64,000 bases of DNA, from NCBI RefSeq assembly GCF_014643695.1, contig NZ_BMJY01000005.1:124001-188000 (forward strand), written 5' to 3'. Within the stretch, counting starts at the first letter, position 1. Every line of letters begins with the position of its first letter. Made by a program: the position numbers and the translations under genes. The DNA is from Microbacterium album. Lineage in GTDB: Bacteria > Actinomycetota > Actinomycetes > Actinomycetales > Microbacteriaceae. The notes beneath the pieces are model-generated. The model searched no databases. It was not told the DNA's origin and worked only from the letters and a program-made list of their open reading frames with translations. This document shows positions 44,537 to 52,500 of the stretch, one piece after another.

Positions 44537-44625
44537 GGGCCGCCACCGCTCCGGCCGCGGCCTTCGCCTCGACCACCCGGGGCCGACAATGCCACAGCGT
44601 GACCCATCCGCCACCATCGGCCCAT

Positions 44626-44669
44626 CGGCAGGAGTACCCATGCGGTGCGGCGCGGCCGCGCGCTACCGT
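44626..44669 (+). promoter_or_regulatory. hydrolase-operon promoter D, weaker copy of the shared palindrome
   Basis: CGGCAGGAGTACCCATGCGG (44626-44645), 18 bases, then -10 TACCGT (44664-44669). It agrees with the fixed positions of sites A-C at 11 of 16. It drives the plus-strand operon that begins at 44701. Confidence 0.5.
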
Positions 44670-44700
44670 CGTGCTGGACCGGTGGGGTGGGAGGGGAACC

Positions 44701-44994
44701 GTGGCCGGAGAAGACGTCAGGCAGCATCTCGCGGGGCTCGAGTCCGTGGAGGCGCAGCTGCGGGACCTGCACCAGGCCTTCACGGGCACCGACGCGTTCG
44801 ACCGGGGACTGGGGTACGACACCGGGCACCCCCGACTGAGCCGCGCGGTCGACGACTTCGGCGGCGCCTGGAACGACCGCCGGGCCGAGCTCGCCGACAA
44901 GATCGCCCGCGTCGCGGACCTGGCCCAGGCGATCCGGGAGACGTTCCGCGAGCTCGACGCGCAGTACGCCGGCGCGCTGGAGGGCGCGCGGTGA
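44701..44994 (+). CDS. WXG100-like protein, W-x3-R subtype
   Basis: The 97-residue helical protein has VRQHLAGLESVEAQLRDLHQ, DDFGGAWNDRRAELADKIAR and a last helix ETFRELDAQYAGALEG. The WNDRRAEL turn links it with 44163 and 40395. GTG 44701 has GGAGGGG upstream. Its stop overlaps the hydrolase start as GTGA, so the two products are made together. Confidence 0.75.
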   Translation: MAGEDVRQHLAGLESVEAQLRDLHQAFTGTDAFDRGLGYDTGHPRLSRAVDDFGGAWNDRRAELADKIARVADLAQAIRETFRELDAQYAGALEGAR

Positions 44995-46694
44995 GCCTCG
45001 CGTGGTCCGCCCCGCAGCTCGGCGCACTGCCGGGCGACCCCGACCGCCTGAGCGACGCCGGCACCCGCTACGCGGGCGTGGCCGAGCAGATCCAGTCGAT
45101 CGCCGACCTGCTCCATGCGCTTGCGGACGAGGACGCCTCCCGGGGCGAGGCGGCCGACCACTTCCGCACCGAGGCGCGCGGCACCGCCACGGGCATCGTC
45201 GAGGCGCTGCCGCGCTACGAGACCACGGCCGCCGCGCTCACCGAGTACGCGGTCGCGCTCCGCGCCGCGCAGGACGACGCGCTGCGCGCGGCCGAGGACC
45301 TCGAGGACGCCCGGGCCGCGGTCATCCCGCTGTACGGCGCGCTCGACTCCGCCCGGCTGAACGCCGACGCCGCCGCGACGCGGGAGGACGACCCGCCGCG
45401 GTGGATGCTCGACGAGGTGACGCGGCTCGAGCAGTCCATCGACACCCATGAACAGACGATCCGCACGAGCCTCGCGCTCTACGAGCAGGCGGTGGAGGAC
45501 CGCGACCGCGCCGCCGAGCGCGCCGCGGACCTCATCGAACCGGTGCTCGAGGCGCTCAACGACGGCTTCTGGGACGACTGGAACGGCTTCTGGCGCGGCG
45601 TGGGCGACTTCTTCGCGGGTGCGGGCGAGTGGATCGCGTCGTTCGCGGAGTGGGTGTTCACGGCGCTCGCGACGCTCGTCACGGCTCTCATCGTGCTGGC
45701 GGTCGCCCTCACGGCGCTGTCGCTCCTGTTGGCTCCCGGGTTCGCGCTGACGCTGCTGGCGACGGGGACGACCCCCGAGCAGGTGCTCGACGCCGTCATC
45801 GCCGCCTCTCTCGCGCTGACGGTCATGCTCAACGCGCCCATGGCGACGCTGCTGGCGATCGAGGCGATCAAGCCCACCCCTCACCTCGACTACGTGGGTG
45901 TCAGCCCGGTCGCCACGCACGACCGCGAGACCGGGCGCGCATACTCCGCCTACGAGCGACTGTTCCAGCAGGCGGCGGCGCTCGACGAGCTCGGCGGCAG
46001 CGACGCGACGGTGATCGAGATCGTCCAGGTGGGGACGGAGGACGGCAGGCCCGTGTGGCGCGTCACGGTCCCCTCCACGAAGGACTGGGAGGGCTTCGGG
46101 TTCGGGATCGACCAGGGGGCCGCGAACGACCTCGGATCGAACTACGCCCTGATGCTCGCGCCGCACCATCAGGCCGCGTACGAGCGGATGGTGGTCGAGG
46201 CGATGACCCGCGCGGGCATCGGCCCCGACGATCCCGTCATGGTGACCGGCTGGAGTCAGGGCGGCATCCTCGCGGCCAAGATGGCCTCCGATCCCGCCAG
46301 CCCGTTCAACATCGAGGCCATCGCGGTGGCAGGCGCCCCCGTCGACCACATGGCGATCCCCGAGGACGTGTCCGTCGTCTCCCTCCAGCACGCGGGAGAC
46401 CCCGTGCACCGCCTGGACGGACAGGCCCCGCCGCCCGACCGTGCGGGCTGGGTCACGATCGGCGTCGATCCGTCGGGGGGCTCCGGCGCAGGGGTGCTCC
46501 CGGTCGACGTGAGCCAGCACAGCGCCGCCCTGTACGCCGACACCGCCGCGGCCCTCGACAGCGGCGACCTGGTCGCGGCGGGGGCGGTGGACCGCGCGAC
46601 GCAGGACGCATACGGCGCCGTGGCACAGTCCCAGGGGCGGTTCTTCGCGGATGACGAGGTCGCGTACGTGTACCGCGGAGCGGAGGGCTTCTGA
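44991..46694 (+). CDS. serine hydrolase with WXG-like N-terminus and membrane segments
   Basis: The 567-residue protein has helical/coiled-coil residues 1-200 (WXG-like hairpin then EVTRLEQSIDTHEQTIRTS), two membrane helices (about 215-275) and a C-terminal alpha/beta-hydrolase domain: VTGWSQGGILAAKM (Ser422), QHAGDPVHRLDG (Asp470) and SQHSAALYAD (His510). The complete triad suggests an active esterase or lipase at the outer face, delivered or anchored through the type VII pathway. It pairs with the small protein upstream and the lipoprotein downstream (1-base overlap). Confidence 0.8.
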   Translation: MSLAWSAPQLGALPGDPDRLSDAGTRYAGVAEQIQSIADLLHALADEDASRGEAADHFRTEARGTATGIVEALPRYETTAAALTEYAVALRAAQDDALRAAEDLEDARAAVIPLYGALDSARLNADAAATREDDPPRWMLDEVTRLEQSIDTHEQTIRTSLALYEQAVEDRDRAAERAADLIEPVLEALNDGFWDDWNGFWRGVGDFFAGAGEWIASFAEWVFTALATLVTALIVLAVALTALSLLLAPGFALTLLATGTTPEQVLDAVIAASLALTVMLNAPMATLLAIEAIKPTPHLDYVGVSPVATHDRETGRAYSAYERLFQQAAALDELGGSDATVIEIVQVGTEDGRPVWRVTVPSTKDWEGFGFGIDQGAANDLGSNYALMLAPHHQAAYERMVVEAMTRAGIGPDDPVMVTGWSQGGILAAKMASDPASPFNIEAIAVAGAPVDHMAIPEDVSVVSLQHAGDPVHRLDGQAPPPDRAGWVTIGVDPSGGSGAGVLPVDVSQHSAALYADTAAALDSGDLVAAGAVDRATQDAYGAVAQSQGRFFADDEVAYVYRGAEGF

Positions 46695-47158
46695 TGCGGC
46701 GCCGAACGTCTCGCGCGGCGAACGCGGGGGCCCGCACGCTCCGTCTCGTGTCCGCGGCCGCGCTCGCGGCGTCCGCTCTGCTCGCTCTCACGGCCTGTGC
46801 GCCGTCGGACGCGGAGGGCACCGTCTCCGCGATCGCCGACGTGCCGGGCGTGGCGGCGGCCTTCGCGGAGTACCAGCAGCCGGGCCTGCCCACCAACGTC
46901 CAGCTGGTCGTGACCGTGTCGGTTCCCGACGCGGAGAGCCTCGACGACGACTCCCTGCGCGACATCGTGGACGACGTCCTCGGCACGGCCTGGCGCTCGG
47001 CCGAGACGCGTCCGGAGGGCATCTCGGTCTGGGTGACGCCGGAGCCGCTTCCGGACTCAGGACGGCCCGACACGGTGCGCCTCGGCGGCGAGCGGTGGGG
47101 CGGCTACACGGCCGCGGAGCTCGAGGAGAGGTTCGGGGCATGGGAGCAGCCGCGGTGA
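46694..47158 (+). CDS. small lipoprotein, function unknown
   Basis: The 154-residue protein has a signal peptide with lipobox ALTAC (Cys35) and a small mature domain (VPGVAAAFAEYQQPGLPTNV, then LRDIVDDVLGTAW, EGISVWVTPEPL), an alternating strand-helix pattern. I recognise no family. The ATG overlaps the hydrolase stop by one base (TGATG). Confidence 0.75.
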   Translation: MRRRTSRAANAGARTLRLVSAAALAASALLALTACAPSDAEGTVSAIADVPGVAAAFAEYQQPGLPTNVQLVVTVSVPDAESLDDDSLRDIVDDVLGTAWRSAETRPEGISVWVTPEPLPDSGRPDTVRLGGERWGGYTAAELEERFGAWEQPR

Positions 47159-47823
47159 CGAGCGCGTCCCCGCTGCCCGAGCTGCGACTGCGGCTGCCCG
47201 GTGCGTGGTGGCAGATCCCCCTGCACGACCGGGAGACCGCGCGCGAGGCGATCCGCGGCCTCGTGCGACGCCAGCTGCCGGGGGATGCGCTCGCTCCCGT
47301 GCGGATCGCCGCCGAGCGCCGCCTGCTGGCGGGCCTCGAACAGCCCATCGGGGGCGACGCACTCGCCCTGCACGTGGCGCTGCAGGTCATTCCCGGCACG
47401 CCGCTGCCGCTCTCGGCGTTCGTCGTGCAGCCGGAGCGGCGCCTCAGCCCGGCGATCGGCACGGCGCCCGCGGCCACCATGGCCGTGCTCGAGCGGGCGC
47501 TCGAGTCCGGCGCGCCCGGCGAGCTCCACCGCTTCCGCACGGCCGAGTCGGAGGTGGCCCGGCGCGTCCGACGCGAGCGCGTCCCGGCGCCCCTCGGCGG
47601 CCCCGTGTCGGCCGACGCCCTGGCGCACGCGGGCGCGCGGCCGGAGGACGTGCCGGAGACGGTCGACACGCTCGCCGTCGAGTACTACCTGACCGTGCCG
47701 GGCACCAAGGGGTTCCTGCTCGTCGTCTTCACGGCTCCGCTCGGCGCCCTGCAGGACACGCTCGTGGGCTTCTTCGACGCGCTCATCCGCGTCGCCTACT
47801 GGCACCGCCCCGAGACCCGGTAG
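47140..47823 (+). CDS. soluble protein of unknown function, similar in plan to families S-a/S-b
   Basis: The 227-residue protein starts PELRLRLPGAWWQIPLHDRE, continues with LPLSAFVVQPERRLSPAIG and finishes TKGFLLVVFTAPLGALQDTLVGFFDALIRVAYW. The P-G-x-W start and a final strand followed by a helix echo the S-a and S-b proteins and suggest a Mog1-like fold (inference). GTG 47155, overlapping the lipoprotein stop as GTGA, is an equally good start. Confidence 0.65.
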   Translation: MGAAAVTSASPLPELRLRLPGAWWQIPLHDRETAREAIRGLVRRQLPGDALAPVRIAAERRLLAGLEQPIGGDALALHVALQVIPGTPLPLSAFVVQPERRLSPAIGTAPAATMAVLERALESGAPGELHRFRTAESEVARRVRRERVPAPLGGPVSADALAHAGARPEDVPETVDTLAVEYYLTVPGTKGFLLVVFTAPLGALQDTLVGFFDALIRVAYWHRPETR

Positions 47824-47848
47824 CCCCGCGCCGGCCGACCCGGGGAGA

Positions 47849-47870
47849 GGCCTCGCCGAGGGCGGAGGCC
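47849..47870. terminator. two-way terminator between convergent genes
   Basis: GGCCTC (47849-47854) pairs with GAGGCC (47865-47870), with inner GCC/GGC pairing and a one-base bulge. Confidence 0.55.
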
Positions 47871-47871
47871 G

Positions 47872-48759
47872 TCAGCCGTCCGCACCGCGCGCGGCCTCGA
47901 GCCGCTCCAGGCGTCGCTCGTTCGGGTCCGGGGGCACATCGGACAGTGCCGCGATGACGGCCAGGCCCACCGGTCCCGGCGGCCGTTCGAGACCCTCGAC
48001 GCCCCTCGCCGCCGCGCGGGCGCGTGCGTGCGACCACAGCCGCCCGAGCCGCTCCCCGTCGGCCCCGGCTGCCGCCAGACCACGCTCGAGGTCCCGCGCG
48101 AGCGCCGCGCGCGTCCCGGCCAGCTCGGCGCGCACGGCGCGACGCTCCTCCAGCAGCGCGAGGTCCACAGCGCGAGCGGCGGCCGACCGCAGTACCCGCG
48201 GAGCGACGAAGAGGAGCGCCGCGAGCACGGACGCCGCCATCGCCGCCCACACCGCCTCTCGCCGCCCCGCGGCAAGCTCCCCGCTCGACTGGGCGAACCA
48301 GCCCGTGACCGCGATCGCGACCGCGGCCGCACCGCCCACCAGCGCGTGCGAATGGGCGATGGGGCGCCCCCGCGCCAGGATCGCGATGAGCACGAGCATC
48401 GCGGCGGCTCCGGCCGCGCCCATCGAGAACAGCACGTCGTGTTCTGCGATCCGGATGCGTCGGGCGAAGGTGATCGCCACGGGCGTGAATGCCAGCACGC
48501 CCGCCGATACGGACAGATAGCCGAGAACGCCCCCGTGCGCTCGCACGCCCAGGCGCGCCCGCAATCGGGAGCGGACGCGCTTCTCGGCGGCCCGCCCGGC
48601 CGCCGCTGCGCGCTCTGCCACCGCTCCGAAGACCGAGCCGTAGCCGGCATGCGTGAGGACGATGCCGTCGATCCAGTCGGGCGTGATCATCGAACGCGCG
48701 CGCACACGCACGTCGTGGTCGATCGCGGCGAGCGCGGGGTCCACGGGATGTGCGTTCAC
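47872..48759 (-). CDS. multi-helix membrane protein, function unknown
   Basis: The 295-residue protein has a 75-residue cytoplasmic start, about five or six helices (78-96, 112-130, 138-160, 166-195) and a helical C-terminal domain rich in Arg and Glu. I recognise no family. GTG start, no clear ribosome binding site. It lies between the secretion hydrolase operon and the ATPase and may belong to the same system. Confidence 0.6.
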   Translation of the reverse strand: MNAHPVDPALAAIDHDVRVRARSMITPDWIDGIVLTHAGYGSVFGAVAERAAAAGRAAEKRVRSRLRARLGVRAHGGVLGYLSVSAGVLAFTPVAITFARRIRIAEHDVLFSMGAAGAAAMLVLIAILARGRPIAHSHALVGGAAAVAIAVTGWFAQSSGELAAGRREAVWAAMAASVLAALLFVAPRVLRSAAARAVDLALLEERRAVRAELAGTRAALARDLERGLAAAGADGERLGRLWSHARARAAARGVEGLERPPGPVGLAVIAALSDVPPDPNERRLERLEAARGADG

Positions 48760-48820
48760 GGCCGAGACGCCGGGGGGAACGCGCGGAGGTCTCCGGTCGG
48801 GGAGACGAGGATCTCGTCGC

Positions 48821-49492
48821 TCACGACCGCCCGTTCCCCTGACCGCTCGGGGCGGGCCGCGGCGCGCTCTCCGGCGCGGCGAGCGCCTCGCTCAACCGCC
48901 ACGCCAGGTGATCGCGCTCGGGTCCTCGTGAGCGCACGTAGTTGGTCAGGGGGATCGCCCCGACCGCGACCGGCACGAGCGCGAACCAGCCGATCGCCGC
49001 GTTGCCGGCGCTTGCCCCGATGCCCACGACCGCGACGGCCGTCGCGATCAGGATCCAGAAGACGATCGCCTCGGACACGAACCGCAAGCGACCGACGATC
49101 CGCACGCCCCGCCCGGGAAGCGGCTCCATCCGCGCCCGCAGGCGCGGGGCGGCCTGCGCGTACCGCATCGCCTCGCGGCTGACGTTCGTGCTGGCGTACA
49201 GCCGGTCGCCCCTGGCTGCGATCCACCGCCCCTGGTAGCGGCGCGGGGCACGCGGCCCCGACGCGCGCGCCCGGATCCGCTGCGCAATGTCCTCCATCCC
49301 CGCCCCCGGGAGCGTCAGGTCGAACGGCTGGGAGAACCGGAGGAAGGAGACCGGTCTCGTGCCCGCCTCCGCCAGCTGGAAGCGGGTGCTATCGCGAGTG
49401 GCCCGCTCCGCGGCGCGCACCTCCGCGCGCACCGCGTCGGTCATCCGCTGGTTCGCCCGCCGACGCTCCGGGCCGCGCGTGATGTCCCGCAT
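48821..49492 (-). CDS. membrane protein, function unknown, upstream partner of the EssC-type ATPase
   Basis: The 223-residue protein has a basic, helical first half (RMTDAVRAEVRAAERATRDS) with IAQRIRARASGPRAPRRYQG, two helices (about 136-158 and 163-183), and a polar tail. No family recognised. ATG 49492 has GGAGGGG at good spacing. It follows the ATPase gene by 25 bases on the same strand and is probably cotranscribed. Confidence 0.7.
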   Translation of the reverse strand: MRDITRGPERRRANQRMTDAVRAEVRAAERATRDSTRFQLAEAGTRPVSFLRFSQPFDLTLPGAGMEDIAQRIRARASGPRAPRRYQGRWIAARGDRLYASTNVSREAMRYAQAAPRLRARMEPLPGRGVRIVGRLRFVSEAIVFWILIATAVAVVGIGASAGNAAIGWFALVPVAVGAIPLTNYVRSRGPERDHLAWRLSEALAAPESAPRPAPSGQGNGRS

Positions 49493-49517
49493 CGGATGTC
49501 CCCTCCCGCGGCGCCCG

Positions 49518-52500
49518 TCACACCTGGGGCAGCGTCACGCCGTCGACCTGCGCCGTGGCGGCGCGGCGCGAGCGGCGGAGGCCGCCGGCCGGCTCGTCCG
49601 ACACGAACGGCATCTGCATCGTGACGGCGCGTCCCGCCTGCACGAAGATGCCGCGCCCGTCCGGGAAATCGGTGCGCTTGACGCGGCCGAACGGCACCTT
49701 GAACAGGGTCTCGCCGTCGTACGCGTCCGGCTTGAGCGCGATGCCCTGCCGGCCCGTCTTCCACTCGCCCAGCACGCCGGAACCGCCGCCGGCGCGCGTG
49801 ATGTCCGCCTCGCCGACGAGCAGGTGGTCGCTGTCGTGGATCGCCTGCAGCAGCGCCCGCATCGCACGGTCGGCCGCCCCGTCCGCGAGGTGCGCCATGT
49901 CCTCGACGACGATCATGATGCGGCCGGGCACCGAGTCGTCCGCGACGATATCGGTCAGCTCGGCCGCCAGCTCCTTCTCCTCCTCCGGACGCACGGCGCT
50001 GCGCACCCAGGGGCGGAAGTCCTTCAGCTCGGAGCGGCGGCTGCCGAAGTGGAACAGCTTCACGTCGGGGTCGAAGCGCTCCATCGCGACCACGAGCGCC
50101 TTGAGCGCGTTGGTCTTGCCCGACTGCGGCGGGCCGGTGATGACGAACGATCCGACGGGGTCGAAGCCGCGCGGCGCGAGCGTGTCGTCCGCGACCCCGA
50201 AGACGGGCAGTCCGTCGGCGCTGGCCGGCATCTCGCGGCTGTCCACGCGCGTGGGCAGCGCGCCGATCTCGGGGACGTCCCGGACACCGTCTGCGCGCAG
50301 GCGCTGCGCGAGCTCCTCGAGGGCCTTGGTCTGCTCGGCGACGTTGGACGTGCCGCCGAGCGCCGCGATCTGCACCTCGTGCTTGTCGACGATGGCGCGG
50401 CCCGGCACCGACTGCTCGTCGAGGATGTCGCGCGGCACGCCGAGCAGAATGTACTGGTTGGGCTCCGACAGGCGCAGGGTCACGCGGCGGGAGATGTTCG
50501 CCGCCACGGCGGTCGGCACCGCGCCGCTGCGGTCGGCCGTGATCACGGCGTGCACGCCGAGCGGACGTCCCTCGCCGAGGATGCGCATGAAGGCCTGGTA
50601 CGACGGCGCGCGCCCCGCGGCGATCTCCCACTCCTTCTTGAACTCCGGGTAGTTGTCGATCAGCAGCAGGATGCGCGGCATCGACGGGTCGGCCAGCTCG
50701 CGGTACTCGCTCAGGCTCGCCGCGCTCACCGACGCGAACGCGGCCGACCGCCGGTCGAGCTCGCGCGCGAGGGTCCGCATGAGGCGCTGGATGCGCTCGG
50801 CGTCGTCCCCGTCCACGATCGAGCCGACGTGCGGCAGCCGGTCGAGCACGCCGAGCGCTCCCGACGCGAAGTCGATGCCGTAGACCTCGACGTTGCCGAG
50901 GTCGGGCCGAAGCCCCGCGGCCGTCGCGATCGTCTTCAGCAGCGTCGACTTGCCGGAGCCGGACGTGCCCATCACCAGCAGCGAGCCGTCGCGGTCCGGC
51001 GCGAAGTGGATCGGATCCTGGCGCTGGCGCTCGGGGATGTCGGCGAGGCCGAGCACGATGCGCGAGTCGCCCTCGCTGGGCAGGTCGCGCAGGTCGACCG
51101 TCGACGCCAGCTCGTCGAGCCACGGCCGCCGGGGAACCGGCAGCCCCGCGACGTCGGCGGCGCGGATCAGGGTGGTCACGACGCGCTTCTGGTCGTTCGG
51201 GCCCAGGTCCTCGTCGTGGGACTCGGACTCGGCCGGCCGGTCGGGCTCCCACTCCGGCGTCGAACCGAACCGGAGCTCGGCCACGCGCACCTCGGTGCTG
51301 ACCTCCGCGTCCTGCCGGGTCCATCCGCCCGTGTAGGCCGACTGGAACGGCACGAGGCGGCCGGGGCCGGTCTTGGCGATCGCGCGGCCGGGGAGCGACG
51401 GCGGGAACGTCGCGGCCACGGGGTCGTCCACGACGTCGCGGGAGTCGGACTCGTCCGCCATGCGCAGCGCGACGCGGAGGTTCGTGTTGGCGCGCAGGTT
51501 GTCCTTGATGACGCCCGCGGGACGCTGGGTCGCCATGATCAGGTGGATGCCGAGCGAGCGGCCGCGCTGCGCGATGTCGACGACACCGTCGACGAACTCC
51601 GGCACCTCGCCCGCGAGCGCCGCGAACTCGTCGATCACGAGCACGAGCGCGGGCGGGCACTCCGGGTCCTGGCGCTTCTCCAGCTCGAGCAGGTCCTTGG
51701 CCTTCTTCCGGTTGAACAGGTGCTCGCGGTAGTGCAGCTCGGCGCGGAGGCTCGTGAGGGCCCGGCTGACGAGGTGGGGGCTGAGATCGGTCACGAGACC
51801 GACGCAGTGGGGCAGGTCGACGCAGTCGGCGAACGCCGATCCGCCCTTGTAGTCGACGAACAGGAACGTGACCCGATCCGGGCTGTGCGCGGACGCGATG
51901 CCGAGCACCCACGCCTGCAGGAACTCCGACTTTCCCGCACCGGTCGTTCCGCCGACCAGCGCGTGCGGGCCCTGCGAACGCAGGTCCAGCGTCATGGCGT
52001 CGCTCGCGCCCTGCCCGATGATCGCGCGCAGGTTGCCGGCCTTCTTCAGGCGCGGGCGCGGCCCGGGCGTGCGGTCGATGATCGTGTTGTTCTGCCGCCA
52101 GCGCTCGACCACGGCGTGCGGGTCCTCGGCGACCTCGTGGCCCACCAGCGACAGGAACGAGACCGACCCGGGGATGTCCGAGTCGTCGTGGACAACGGTG
52201 CTCGCGTCCACGACCGGCGCCAGGCGCTTGGCGAACATGTCCATGTAGGCGCTCGAGACGCCCTCGACCCGCACGTTCTCGTACAGGTCGCCGTTGCGCA
52301 CGAGACCCGCGGTCGCGCTCTCCAGTCCCGCTCCGACGTCCAGGTAGCTGCGGCACACGGCGGGCAGCGACTCGACGGTGGGCGAGACGAACACGGCGTG
52401 GATCCCCACATCGGCCCCGCGCTCGAGCACCTGGATGAGCCGGGCCCGGTCGACGGGGGCGTCGTTCGTCACGAAGACGATGACCGAGACGCGCACCTTG

